Source: a bacterium
GTDB lineage: Bacteria; SZUA-79; Acidulodesulfobacterales; Acidulodesulfobacteraceae
Direction: 5' to 3'
Assembly: GCA_021777135.1 (NCBI GenBank)
Contig: JAJYDX010000001.1
Span: 434,001-498,000 of the forward strand
DNA: 64,000 nt
Each line of letters starts with the position of its first letter. Position 1 is the first letter of the stretch. Below the pieces are notes generated by a model. It saw nothing but the letters and a program-made list of their open reading frames with translations, ran no database searches and was not told where the DNA came from. Shown here piece after piece: positions 26,041 through 35,086 of the stretch. Made by a program: the position numbers and the translations under genes.

Positions 26041-27108
26041 TTGGTACTTAACAAATATGAGGGTGTAATTAAGAGATATCGGGAGTTTTTGCCTGAAATA
26101 GACGACAAACATATAATTACCATACTTGAGGGAAACACTCCTTTGATAAAAGCGCGCAACTTAGGAAAAATAATAAATCCCGATATAGAAATATATTTCA
26201 AATACGAAGGTTTAAACCCTACAGGTTCTTTTAAGGACAGGGGTATGACAATGGCTATATCTAAAGCTGTATCAGAGGGTTCAAAAGCAGTAATATGTGC
26301 TTCTACCGGCAATACTTCGGCATCAGCCTCTGCTTATGCAGCAAGAGCCGGAATGAAATCTTTCGTTTTAATTCCAGAAGGTAAAATAGCGGCAGGCAAA
26401 CTATCGCAGGCTTTAGTTCACGGTGCTGTCGTTATGCAGATTCAAGGAAATTTTGACGATGCATTGTCTATTACCCGTGAAATTGCCAAGGATTATGACG
26501 TCGCTTTAGTTAATTCCGTAAATCCGTTCAGACTTGAGGGTCAGAAGACTGCAAGTTTCGAGATAGTCGATGAACTGGGTGCAGCACCGGATTATCATAT
26601 TCTTCCTGTTGGAAATGCCGGAAATATAACCGCTTATTGGAAAGGATACAGAGAATATCATGATGCTGGCAAAATCAAAAGCCTTCCGAAAATGCTTGGT
26701 TTTCAAGCCGAAGGAGCCGCGCCTATAGTTTTAAACCATATAGTAAAAGAACCGCACACCGTAGCAACTGCGATAAGAATTGGCAATCCGGCAAGCTGGC
26801 AGAAAGCCGTTGCGGCTAGAGACGAATCGGGCGGATTAATTGAATCTATAAGCGATGAAGATATATTGAAAGCATATGCACTGCTTGCAGCAAATGAAGG
26901 TATATTTTGCGAACCTGCTTCGGCGATAAGTTTTGCAGGTTTAATAAAATTAAATGGGCGCGGATTTTTCAAAAAAGGAGATGTTTGCGTTTTAACCCTT
27001 ACCGGCCATGGACTGAAGGATCCTCAAAACGCTATAAAAGTTTCAAAAGAACCAATAGTCGTGCCATGCGATAAAAATTCTGTATTAAAGGCTATGGGAT
27101 TAAAATAG
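26041..27108 (+). CDS. thrC: Threonine synthase
   Basis: ThrC converts O-phosphohomoserine to threonine with PLP. The lysine site is in PTGSFKDRGMT, near residue 62, and the phosphate-binding loop is PVGNAGN. It belongs to the shorter threonine synthase class (355 aa). I place the start at the TTG behind GGGAGG, giving MVLNKYEGVIKRYREFLP, because family members begin just before this conserved YRxxLP segment. An ATG at 25999 would add 14 residues containing no conserved sequence. Confidence 0.93.
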   Translation: MVLNKYEGVIKRYREFLPEIDDKHIITILEGNTPLIKARNLGKIINPDIEIYFKYEGLNPTGSFKDRGMTMAISKAVSEGSKAVICASTGNTSASASAYAARAGMKSFVLIPEGKIAAGKLSQALVHGAVVMQIQGNFDDALSITREIAKDYDVALVNSVNPFRLEGQKTASFEIVDELGAAPDYHILPVGNAGNITAYWKGYREYHDAGKIKSLPKMLGFQAEGAAPIVLNHIVKEPHTVATAIRIGNPASWQKAVAARDESGGLIESISDEDILKAYALLAANEGIFCEPASAISFAGLIKLNGRGFFKKGDVCVLTLTGHGLKDPQNAIKVSKEPIVVPCDKNSVLKAMGLK

Positions 27109-27148
27109 GTTTTATATAAATTCATAATCGGAGGATTAATTTAATTAC

Positions 27149-28387
27149 ATGAAAAGACGCAAATATATTATTTTATGTCCAGACGGCATGGCAGACTTGC
27201 CTTTGGTGGAATTAGGCGCAAAAACACCTTTAGAATATGCTAATACGCCAAATATGGATTCAGTTGCGGCAAGAGGGGTTACAGGCTTGATAAAGACTAT
27301 ACCCGACGGATGTCTCCCTGGAAGCGACATAGGTTCCATGTCGATACTTGGTTACGACCCTTTAAATTATTATACCGGCAGGTCTCCCCTTGAGGCGGCA
27401 AGCATGGGAGTCGAACTGGGAAAAGACGAAGTTGCGTTCAGGCTTAATCTAGTTAATATTTTGGAAAAAGATGAGAAACAATATATGCACGATTACTCCG
27501 GCGGACATATTACTACCGATGAAGCCAAGGATATAATAAAAACTTTTCAAAAAGAACTTGGCGGCGGTAAGTTTAAATTTTATCCGGGAGTAAGCTATAG
27601 GCATCTCCTTGTGGCGAAAGATATTGATATAAACGGTCTCCAAACCGTTGCACCTCATGATATACCAGATCTGCAAATAGACGAATATCTTCCGCATGGA
27701 GCAGTTTCAAGCGTCGAAATATTAGAAATAATGGCAAAGACCGAAAAGATATTGGAAGACCATGCGGTTAACAAAAAAAGAATTGCCTCTCAAAAGCTTC
27801 CGGCAAATTCTATATGGCTTTGGGGTCAGGGATATAAGCCTTCTATGCCGACCATGAAAGAGGCATACGGTTTGAGCGGATCTGTTATTTCGGCAGTAGA
27901 TTTAGTTAAAGGAATAGGGAAATATGCGGGATTAAAGGTAATAAATGTTCCCGGGGCTACCGGTTATCTTGATACTAATTATAAAGGCAAAGTAGAATAC
28001 GGCATAAAGTCTTTAGATGACGACGACTTCGTATATATTCACGTTGAAGCTCCCGATGAGGCATCTCATGAGGGTATTATAGATAAAAAATTAAAAGCCA
28101 TAGAAGATTTTGATAAACTTATCGTAGGGGGAGTTCTGGAAGGGCTTAAAGAGTTTGATGAATATACGCTTATGATATTGCCGGACCATTATAATCAAGT
28201 TAAGTTAAAAAAACATACGCCAGAGCCTGTTCCTTTCTGCGGTTTTTCGAACGATATCATACAAAAAGATAGAAAATACAGTGCCGATTATTATTCTGAA
28301 ACGTTAGCTCAAAACGGTGGTTTATTTTTTAATTCAGGCTCGTCATTGTTTAAGGCTTTTTTGAATTCTTTTAAAGATTTTATTTAA
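27149..28387 (+). CDS. Phosphoglycerate-mutase-like proposed homoserine kinase
   Basis: This 412-aa protein belongs to the cofactor-independent (archaeal-type) phosphoglycerate mutase group of the alkaline phosphatase superfamily. The metal-site segments are CPDGMADLP near residue 10, PGSDIGSMSILGYDP near 58, EAPDEASHEG near 300, and LPDHYNQV near 340. A subfamily of these proteins, found next to hom and thrC in genomes lacking ThrB, has been proposed as an alternative homoserine kinase. The gene order hom-thrC-this gene fits exactly. Glycolytic phosphoglycerate mutase (ApgM) is the alternative. Confidence 0.8.
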   Translation: MKRRKYIILCPDGMADLPLVELGAKTPLEYANTPNMDSVAARGVTGLIKTIPDGCLPGSDIGSMSILGYDPLNYYTGRSPLEAASMGVELGKDEVAFRLNLVNILEKDEKQYMHDYSGGHITTDEAKDIIKTFQKELGGGKFKFYPGVSYRHLLVAKDIDINGLQTVAPHDIPDLQIDEYLPHGAVSSVEILEIMAKTEKILEDHAVNKKRIASQKLPANSIWLWGQGYKPSMPTMKEAYGLSGSVISAVDLVKGIGKYAGLKVINVPGATGYLDTNYKGKVEYGIKSLDDDDFVYIHVEAPDEASHEGIIDKKLKAIEDFDKLIVGGVLEGLKEFDEYTLMILPDHYNQVKLKKHTPEPVPFCGFSNDIIQKDRKYSADYYSETLAQNGGLFFNSGSSLFKAFLNSFKDFI

Positions 28388-28404
28388 TTAAATAAATTTT
28401 TTGC

Positions 28405-28433
28405 TTGATTTTAAAAAAATGTTTTATTATAAT
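28405..28433 (+). promoter_or_regulatory. Promoter of icd
   Basis: TTGATT (28405-28410), a 17-bp spacer and a perfect TATAAT (28428-28433) lie upstream of icd. The -10 is part of an 11-bp inverted repeat: TTATAATCTAT at 28427-28437 and ATAGATTATAA at 28477-28487. The distal arm runs into the AAGGAGG ribosome binding site. Confidence 0.65.
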
Positions 28434-28502
28434 CTATAGCAGCTAAAATTTAGGCTTTTATTCTAATTTAACTCAAATAGATTATAAGGAGGTAATCTAT
28501 CT

Positions 28503-29747
28503 ATGGCATCTTATCAAAAACTTACCGAACCCAAAGAAGGTTCGAAGATCAAGGTCTTAGGACCTAACAGACTTGAAGTTCCAAACGACCCGATTATTCC
28601 CTTTATCGAAGGAGACGGGATTGGCGCAGATTTAACTAGAGCAATGCACATAGTTATTAATGCGGCAGTTAAAAAAGCGTACGATGGCAAAAGAAAAATT
28701 AACTGGTTTGAAGTTTATGCCGGTGAAAAAGCAGTAGAAAAATATGGAGAAGGGCAATATCTTCCTCAAGATACAATAACAGCCCTAAAAGAATATTCTG
28801 TCAGCATAAAAGGACCGTTAACCACGCCAGTAGGTGGCGGATTCAGGTCTTTAAACGTAACTATAAGGCAGGTACTCGACCTTTTTGCATGTGTAAGACC
28901 GGTTAAATATTATAAAGGCATACCTTCCCCGGTTAAGCATCCAGAAAAAGTGGATATGATAATATTCAGGGAAAATACCGAAGATATTTATGCCGGAATT
29001 GAATTCAGGTCTGGTAGTGAAGAAGCTAAAAAACTTAGAGATTTCTTAATAGCTATAGATCCAAAAAACAAAGAAAAAATTAGGGAAGATGCCGGTTTAG
29101 GAATAAAACCCATGGGTCCCTTTGCCTCTAAAAGACTTATTAGAAAAGCTATACAGTATGCCATTGACAATGGCAAATCCAGCATAACGTTGGTCCATAA
29201 AGGCAATATTATGAAGTTTACCGAAGGCGCTTTTAAAGACTGGGGATATGAACTGGCAAAGGCTGAATTTAGCGATAAATTAATAAATGAAGCTGATGTT
29301 ACAGGTTCTACGAATAAAATTATTATTAAAGACAGAATTGCAGATTCTATGTTTCAACAAGGGCTTTTGAGACCGGACGAATATTCTGTTCTTGCGCTGC
29401 CAAATCTTAACGGAGACTATATGTCTGATGCTTTAGCCGCGCAGGTTGGCGGTCTTGGTATGGCTCCTGGAGCTAATATGTCGGATACTATTGCCGTTTT
29501 TGAAGCTACACACGGTTCCGCGCCTAAATATACCAATATGGATAAGGCGAACCCTGGTTCTTTAATTTTGTCGGCAGTTATGATGCTCATACATATGGGC
29601 TGGAAAGAAGCGGCAGACCTTGTCGAAAAAGGCATAAACAAAACCATCGAACAGAAATACGTAACTTACGACCTTGCAAGACAAATGGAAGGGGCTACCG
29701 AAGTCAAATGTTCGAAATTCGGAGAAAGAATCGCCGAAAATATGTAA
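28503..29747 (+). CDS. icd: Isocitrate dehydrogenase (NADP-type)
   Basis: This 414-aa enzyme interconverts isocitrate and 2-oxoglutarate. The N-terminal PFIEGDGIG, the substrate-binding segment [24 protein letters not shown] (phosphate-contact Ser/Arg) and the metal-site region [24 protein letters not shown] are intact. The length matches the bacterial NADP enzyme. Upstream of citrate-cleavage genes it would work in the carboxylating direction of a reductive TCA cycle. In an oxidative cycle it would run the usual way. Confidence 0.94.
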   Translation: MASYQKLTEPKEGSKIKVLGPNRLEVPNDPIIPFIEGDGIGADLTRAMHIVINAAVKKAYDGKRKINWFEVYAGEKAVEKYGEGQYLPQDTITALKEYSVSIKGPLTTPVGGGFRSLNVTIRQVLDLFACVRPVKYYKGIPSPVKHPEKVDMIIFRENTEDIYAGIEFRSGSEEAKKLRDFLIAIDPKNKEKIREDAGLGIKPMGPFASKRLIRKAIQYAIDNGKSSITLVHKGNIMKFTEGAFKDWGYELAKAEFSDKLINEADVTGSTNKIIIKDRIADSMFQQGLLRPDEYSVLALPNLNGDYMSDALAAQVGGLGMAPGANMSDTIAVFEATHGSAPKYTNMDKANPGSLILSAVMMLIHMGWKEAADLVEKGINKTIEQKYVTYDLARQMEGATEVKCSKFGERIAENM

Positions 29748-29771
29748 AATCTATTATATATAATTTAAGAC

Positions 29772-29811
29772 GGCGTTCTTGTCAGCATTGAAATTTACTG
29801 ACAAGAACGCC
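29772..29811 (+). terminator. Strong hairpin between icd and ccsA
   Basis: GGCGTTCTTGTCAG and CTGACAAGAACGCC form a perfect 14-bp stem with a 12-nt loop, followed by TATTTTAAG. The T tract is poor, so it may terminate weakly or act as a processing or stabilising element after icd. Confidence 0.6.
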
Positions 29812-29842
29812 TATTTTAAGTTAATAACGAGGATTATTATTT

Positions 29843-31084
29843 ATGAAACTTTACGAATACGAAACATACGACACCATATTTAAAAAATACGGCGTGCCTA
29901 CGCCTAAATATTTAGTTGTTCAACATCCGGGACAGAACGTATCAGATTTTGTGGAGCAATACGGCGATGTCGTCATAAAATCTCAGGTTCTTGTCGGAAA
30001 AAGAGGTAAGGCGGGGGCGGTTAAATTCGCGAAAACCGGGGATGAAGCTAACGAACAAGTTAAGGCTTTAATGGAAGCCGAAGTTTACGGCGAAAAACCG
30101 GTAAGCGTTATCCTACAGGAAAAAGCATCTATAATTAAAGAACTTTACGTCAGTTTTACATACTCTTCTAAACCGAGGCGTCCTGTATTCGTAGTTTCGC
30201 TTGAAGGCGGAATGGATGTTGAAGCGCAGGATCCTTCTAAAATATTTAATTTTGAAATAAATCCGCTCGAAGGCCTATTCCCTTATAAGGTTAGGGAATA
30301 CTTAACGGAAATAGGGCTGGAAGATAAACTTGTATTAAGGCAGTTATCAGAAGTTATAGCAAATATGTATAAGGGTTTTTGGAATTCAGAGGCAAGACTC
30401 TTAGAGGTTAACCCTTTAATTATTGCAGGAGATAAGTCAAATCCAGACAAGCAGAAAATTCTTGCGATTGACGCCGTGACTATGATAGACGACGATGCGA
30501 GGATAGCACCTTCTAAAATATATACCGCAAGGGGGGCGATGGGAAGACCTCTTACCGAAAGAGAAGCGGCTGCCCATTTAATAGACAGGGACGACCACAG
30601 GGGCAAGGCAGGCTCATACGTCGAATTAGACGGAAATATAGGAATGATGACCTTTGGCGGCGGAGGTTCCACTATTACCGCCGAAACCGTATTCGCTCTT
30701 GGAATGAAGCCGGCTAACCTTACAGATATTGGCGGAAATCCTCCAGCGGAAAAAATGAATAAAATTTCAAAAATTATACTTTCAAAGCCTGGATTAAAAG
30801 CGGTTTTGGTATGCGGTGGAACTGCAAGTAATACGCGAATAGACGTTACATTGGGAGAAGGGCTGGTTTCAGCAATAGAGGAAATGAAGAAAGAGGGAAC
30901 GTTTCCTGAAGGATTAGTTTGGGTAGTCAGGAGAAGCGGTCCTGAATATCAAAAAGGTTTAAAAATGCTTAGCGAATGTTTCGTGAAAAATAACATAGAA
31001 GGGGTTATATACGACTCCGAGCTTCCTCTTACCGAGGCGCCCCAGAAACTTTACGATATCTTAAAATCTAAAAATTTAATATAG
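29843..31084 (+). CDS. ccsA: Citryl-CoA synthetase large subunit (SucC-like)
   Basis: The 413-aa protein is an ATP-grasp, succinyl-CoA-synthetase-beta-like subunit: KSQVLVGKRGKAGAVKFA near residue 48, LLEVNPLII near 188, and a C-terminal CoA-ligase-like domain with GGNPPAEKM and VCGGTASNTRIDVTLGEGL. It is longer than typical SucC (about 388 aa). With the 333-aa alpha partner and a citryl-CoA lyase just downstream, it matches the citryl-CoA synthetase of Hydrogenobacter. That enzyme activates citrate with ATP and CoA. Succinyl-CoA synthetase is the alternative, and a tree would decide. Confidence 0.78.
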   Translation: MKLYEYETYDTIFKKYGVPTPKYLVVQHPGQNVSDFVEQYGDVVIKSQVLVGKRGKAGAVKFAKTGDEANEQVKALMEAEVYGEKPVSVILQEKASIIKELYVSFTYSSKPRRPVFVVSLEGGMDVEAQDPSKIFNFEINPLEGLFPYKVREYLTEIGLEDKLVLRQLSEVIANMYKGFWNSEARLLEVNPLIIAGDKSNPDKQKILAIDAVTMIDDDARIAPSKIYTARGAMGRPLTEREAAAHLIDRDDHRGKAGSYVELDGNIGMMTFGGGGSTITAETVFALGMKPANLTDIGGNPPAEKMNKISKIILSKPGLKAVLVCGGTASNTRIDVTLGEGLVSAIEEMKKEGTFPEGLVWVVRRSGPEYQKGLKMLSECFVKNNIEGVIYDSELPLTEAPQKLYDILKSKNLI

Positions 31085-31116
31085 TTCGTTAAAAGAATTA
31101 ACTGGAGATTATTTAT

Positions 31117-32118
31117 ATGATGAAAGGTACTAAATTTTTAAACGATGGAACCGGCGTTATAGTAATAGGCATTACCGGAAGAGAGGCTTCGCAAGTCGTT
31201 ATAGAATCGGAAAAATTATTTCCCGGTATAGTGAAATGCGGCGTTACTCCAGGAAAGGGCGGAACGGTTCTAAAGGAAGATTGCCCTGTTCCTGTTTTCG
31301 ATACTGTAAAAGACGCATTGAAAGTTAAATCGTTAAAAGAGTCTGTGAATACAGGACTTATATATGTTCCTCCTACTTCCGTACTTGATGCGGTTTATGA
31401 ACTAATAGACAACGGAATTAAACTTATGTATATTATAACAGAGCATGTTCCGATAAGGGATTCCATAATAATATACGAACTTGCAAAAGAAAAAGGCGTT
31501 ACAATAGTAGGCGGAACTTCTTTAGGATGCTATGTGCCGTCAGTCGGCAGAATAGGCGCCATCGGCGGCAAAGACCCGAGTATCGCTTTTAAAGACGGAT
31601 CCGTTGTTGTCCTTTCCAAAAGCGGAGGACTTACAGTTACTACATCCGAGATGTTCAAAAGAAGAGGTTTCGGTATTTATATGGCTCTGGCCGTTGGAGG
31701 AGATGTTATTGCCTGCACGACATTTGCGGATGTTTTGCCGGAACTGGAAAAAGACAAGAATGTTCAGGCATGCGTTATAATGGGGGAACCAGGCGGGACA
31801 TACGAAGAACAGGTCGCTGAGCTTATAGCTAAAGGCGGATATACAAAGCCGTTAGCAGTTTTCGTTGCAGGCGTTTTTCAGGAGATGATGCCGGAAGGAG
31901 TTTCTTTTGGTCATGCAGGCGCCATAGTCGAGCGTGGAATGGGAAAGGCTACAAACAAAATAAAAATGCTTGAAGAGGTAGGTAAAAAAACTGGAACTAT
32001 AAAAGTTGCCAAATTTTACCATGAACTTGTGAATTCTCTTATTTCTCTTGGGGTTAAAAGAGACTTTGAAGACAGTTCGTCCGATGCTGTCAAACCTTTA
32101 TACAGCACTTTTAAGTAG
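31117..32118 (+). CDS. ccsB: Citryl-CoA synthetase small subunit (SucD-like)
   Basis: This 333-aa alpha-type subunit has an N-terminal CoA-binding Rossmann domain (VIGITGREASQVV near residue 16, KCGVTPGKGG near 40). The phosphohistidine site lies in VSFGHAGAI, His266. SucD is normally about 290 aa. The larger size here fits the citryl-CoA synthetase small subunit. It lies 32 bp after ccsA and is followed by a terminator-like hairpin before ccl. Confidence 0.78.
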   Translation: MMKGTKFLNDGTGVIVIGITGREASQVVIESEKLFPGIVKCGVTPGKGGTVLKEDCPVPVFDTVKDALKVKSLKESVNTGLIYVPPTSVLDAVYELIDNGIKLMYIITEHVPIRDSIIIYELAKEKGVTIVGGTSLGCYVPSVGRIGAIGGKDPSIAFKDGSVVVLSKSGGLTVTTSEMFKRRGFGIYMALAVGGDVIACTTFADVLPELEKDKNVQACVIMGEPGGTYEEQVAELIAKGGYTKPLAVFVAGVFQEMMPEGVSFGHAGAIVERGMGKATNKIKMLEEVGKKTGTIKVAKFYHELVNSLISLGVKRDFEDSSSDAVKPLYSTFK

Positions 32119-32158
32119 TATATCAATACCGTAATTACGTAATTATATTTAAAAATTA

Positions 32159-32202
32159 CTCCTTTAGTTTCATTTATTTTTAGAGGCTAAGGGAGATTTT
32201 TT
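32159..32202 (+). terminator. Terminator or attenuator between ccsB and ccl
   Basis: CTCCTTTAG pairs with CTAAGGGAG (one G-U pair) around a 19-nt loop, followed by ATTTTTT. It would end or attenuate the ccsAB message 38 bp before ccl. ccl may then depend on read-through or its own start. Confidence 0.65.
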
Positions 32203-32239
32203 ATTAAAAATAAAAATTAAATTAAGGAGTATTAATTTT

Positions 32240-33037
32240 ATGTCAGAAACAGTTTCTCAAAAAGAATGGCGCAGTGCTATTACGTCGAATCAAGACGGCA
32301 AGATTCTTATCAGGGGTTATAACCTAGACAATTTAATCGGCAATAAATCTTACGCCGAAGTTTGTTTCCTGCTTTTAAAAGGAGAACTGCCAAACCAAAA
32401 TGAAGCCAAGATGCTAGATGCAATTTTTGTTTCTTGCATAGATGCAGGCATAGCGACGCCTTCAGCCGTAGCCGCAAGAACTGTATTCTCAGGCGGCAAT
32501 TCGCTAAATGCGGCTGTTGCAGCGGGAGTATTAACTTTAGGCGATGCTCACGGAGGAGCCATAGAAAAAGCCGCTAAGTTATTTCAGGATTACTTAAAAG
32601 GCAAAGAAGACATAAAAGATGCCGATATAAAAGAAATGGCGGCAAACATAGTGGACGACGCACTTAAAAACAAAAAAAGGCTTGCAGGATACGGTCATAA
32701 ACTTCATACCGTTGACCCCAGGACTAAAAGGCTTTTAGACGTTGCTAAAGACTTAAGCTTTGGAGGTAGTTTCGTTAAGCTTGCCGTAGGAATAGCCGAC
32801 GAATTTAGGCTTAAAAAGCCTGAGCAGAAACTCCCGCTTAATGTTGACGGCTGTATTGCCGCTATAATTTCTGATATGGGCTTTGATTACAAGCTTGGAA
32901 AGGGGTTCTTTATTATTGCCCGTTCCGCCGGGCTCGTAGGTCAGGTTTTTGAGGAGTGGATGAGAGAAAAACCCTTCAGGCGTTTATCTCCAAATCTTCA
33001 CGAGTACGACGGTGTTCCCGAACGCACTTTATTATAA
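32240..33037 (+). CDS. ccl: Citryl-CoA lyase
   Basis: This 265-aa protein matches the catalytic part of citrate synthase but is far shorter than a true citrate synthase (about 370-430 aa). The length equals that of citryl-CoA lyase, which splits citryl-CoA to acetyl-CoA and oxaloacetate. Catalytic residues are visible: His104 in LGDAHGGA, His153/His156 in AGYGHKLHTVDPR, and an Asp in SDMGFD near residue 212-216. With ccsAB upstream this gives the two-step citrate cleavage known from Hydrogenobacter. The AAGGAG site is good. Confidence 0.82.
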   Translation: MSETVSQKEWRSAITSNQDGKILIRGYNLDNLIGNKSYAEVCFLLLKGELPNQNEAKMLDAIFVSCIDAGIATPSAVAARTVFSGGNSLNAAVAAGVLTLGDAHGGAIEKAAKLFQDYLKGKEDIKDADIKEMAANIVDDALKNKKRLAGYGHKLHTVDPRTKRLLDVAKDLSFGGSFVKLAVGIADEFRLKKPEQKLPLNVDGCIAAIISDMGFDYKLGKGFFIIARSAGLVGQVFEEWMREKPFRRLSPNLHEYDGVPERTLL

Positions 33038-33095
33038 TTAATATCATATTAAGCATAAATTATTTTTCCTTATTTCTATATAATTAGGAGGCAAC

Positions 33096-34052
33096 ATGGA
33101 CGATAAAGCTTTAACTATTGAATTTGCTAGGGTTACTGAGCATGCCGCTATATCAGTCGCAAGATTTATCGGTAGAGGCGATGAGAAAGCGGCTGACAGG
33201 GCGGCTGTAGAATCTATGAGAGACTCTCTTGATTATATAGACATAGACGGTACTATTGTAATAGGTGAAGGCGAAAGGGATGAAGCACCTATGCTTTATA
33301 TCGGAGAAAAAGTAGGTAATGGCAAAGGGCAAAAAGTCGATATAGCCGTAGACCCCTTGGAAGGAACTACATTAGCCGCTACAAGCGCGCCAAACGCTAT
33401 CGCGGTTATGGCAATAGGCGATCACGGTAATTTTCTTCATGCCCCTGATACTTATATGCAGAAGATCGCCGTAGGACCAAAAGCTAAAGGCGCTATAGAT
33501 ATTGATCTTTCTCCAACCGAAAATCTTCATAGAATTGCGGACGCTTTAAACAGATATGTGGAAGATTTAACCGTTATAATCCTTAACCGTGAAAGACATA
33601 AATCTTTGATAGACGAAGTAAGAAAAGCCGGAGCCAGAATAAGGCTGATTCAAGACGGTGACGTAGCCGGCGCTATAGCTACAGCAAAAGAAGATTCCGG
33701 CATAGATGTTCTTATGGGAATCGGAGGCGCACCAGAAGGAGTTCTCGGTGCGGCGGCTTTGAGGTGTGTAGGCGGGGATATGCAGGGCAGGCTTGCCTTC
33801 AGAAACGAAGAAGAAAAAGCGCGTGCTCTTAAGATGGGTATAAAAGATTTAGACAAAGTTTATGGAATCCAAGAGCTTGCCGCAGGCGACGTTATATTTG
33901 TTGCAACAGGCGTAACTAACGGCGATTATCTTAAGGGTGTAGAATTTTTTCATGGAGGCGCAAAAACATATTCTGTTGTTATGAGGTCTAAAACTGGAAC
34001 CATCAGGTATATCGAAGCAAACCACTATTTTAATTACAAAGAAATAAAATAA
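33096..34052 (+). CDS. glpX: Class II fructose-1,6-bisphosphatase
   Basis: GlpX-type FBPase (318 aa) hydrolyses fructose 1,6-bisphosphate in gluconeogenesis. The lithium-sensitive phosphatase motifs are present: GEGERDEAPMLYIGE near residue 57 and AVDPLEGTT near residue 85. A GIGGAPEGVLGAAAL segment lies near residue 208. Downstream of the citrate-cleavage genes it would draw fixed carbon towards sugars. GGAGGCAAC precedes the ATG. Confidence 0.93.
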   Translation: MDDKALTIEFARVTEHAAISVARFIGRGDEKAADRAAVESMRDSLDYIDIDGTIVIGEGERDEAPMLYIGEKVGNGKGQKVDIAVDPLEGTTLAATSAPNAIAVMAIGDHGNFLHAPDTYMQKIAVGPKAKGAIDIDLSPTENLHRIADALNRYVEDLTVIILNRERHKSLIDEVRKAGARIRLIQDGDVAGAIATAKEDSGIDVLMGIGGAPEGVLGAAALRCVGGDMQGRLAFRNEEEKARALKMGIKDLDKVYGIQELAAGDVIFVATGVTNGDYLKGVEFFHGGAKTYSVVMRSKTGTIRYIEANHYFNYKEIK

Positions 34053-34091
34053 TACTCCGTATTAAGGTATTTACGTCACGTTGCAGATTAA

Positions 34092-34100
34092 TGATATAAT
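34092..34100 (+). promoter_or_regulatory. Extended -10 promoter upstream of the SDR gene
   Basis: TGATATAAT fits the extended -10 pattern TGnTATAAT. No convincing -35 is seen. It lies 54 bp before the chosen start of the SDR gene, in the gap after glpX. Confidence 0.45.
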
Positions 34101-34153
34101 TAAATTATTATACTTTATGTCGTTAACAGACTTATATGGCAGAAGGAGTATCC

Positions 34154-35068
34154 ATGAAAGTATTTATTGCTGGCGGAACAGGGTTTGTCGGATCGGTAGT
34201 AGCCGAAAAGATTAAATCTTCCGGTGCTTCGGTTACGCTTTTGGAACGCAATAAAAATAAAATTCCAAAGCTAAAAGAAATTGGCTTTGAAGTTTTTGAA
34301 GGAACGCTTGAGGAAAAAGACGCAGTTAACGGTTTTTTGTCCAAAAATAAATTTGACGCCGCAATAAATCTCATCGGAATAATAAGAAGCATCCCAGGTT
34401 TTTCTTTTCAGAAGGTTCATGTTGATTATGTAAACACATTATTAGGCATGGCAAAGGAAAACGGCATAGAAAGGTTTGTCCATATGAGTGCGTTAGGCGC
34501 TGCTGAAAACAGCGATTCTGAATACTTCGCAACAAAATATGAAGGCGAAGCGCTTGTTAAAAATTCCGGTTTAAAATGGACTGTTTTCCGCCCATCTTTA
34601 ATTTTTGGGAATAATGCCGGTTTTTTTGACGACCTAATTAATTTAGTAAAAACAAGGGCGCTTGTTCCTGTAATAGGCACTGGAGAAACAAAATTTAGGC
34701 CCGTAGATGTTTTTTCCGTAGCGGAAGCGTATAATAACTGTTTACATAATATAGAAACTATAAACAGCGTATTTCAGTTGTGCGGTCCAGATATATATAC
34801 GTTTGAGGAAATAATTGATTTGATTATGGAGATATCTCCGCCTAAAAAACTGAAAATTCACGCTCCGTCTTTTATAGCAGAAAAATCTTTGAATTTTTTA
34901 GAAAAATTATCTTCATCTTTTTCTAAAAATGCTCCGATAACAGCCGATCAGATTAGAATGCTTAAATACGACAATATCTGTGAAGGAGATATTAGCAGAT
35001 ATGATAAATTATTCGGATTAAAAAGAACACATTTGAAAGACTGGCTTAAGGAATACTTAGCACATTAA
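34154..35068 (+). CDS. NDUFA9-like atypical SDR / NAD(P)-binding epimerase
   Basis: This 304-aa atypical short-chain dehydrogenase has the N-terminal Rossmann motif FIAGGTGFVGS. The classical YxxxK site is represented only by FATKYEGEALVKNSG near residue 130. GIERFVHMSALGA and KWTVFRPSLIFG are typical of the complex I NDUFA9/39-kDa-like group in bacteria. The substrate is unknown; members may act on quinones, lipids or sugars. I take the second ATG, which has AAGGAG 6 nt upstream. An ATG at 34136 lacks such a site. Confidence 0.8.
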   Translation: MKVFIAGGTGFVGSVVAEKIKSSGASVTLLERNKNKIPKLKEIGFEVFEGTLEEKDAVNGFLSKNKFDAAINLIGIIRSIPGFSFQKVHVDYVNTLLGMAKENGIERFVHMSALGAAENSDSEYFATKYEGEALVKNSGLKWTVFRPSLIFGNNAGFFDDLINLVKTRALVPVIGTGETKFRPVDVFSVAEAYNNCLHNIETINSVFQLCGPDIYTFEEIIDLIMEISPPKKLKIHAPSFIAEKSLNFLEKLSSSFSKNAPITADQIRMLKYDNICEGDISRYDKLFGLKRTHLKDWLKEYLAH

Positions 35069-35086
35069 AAAGAACAATAATTTTTT

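Noticed and set aside
29843-33037. Ordinary succinyl-CoA synthetase and citrate synthase
   Set aside because: Both ligase subunits are longer than SucC/SucD, and the third protein is about 100-150 residues too short for citrate synthase; the trio fits citryl-CoA synthetase and lyase better. Not proven without a tree.
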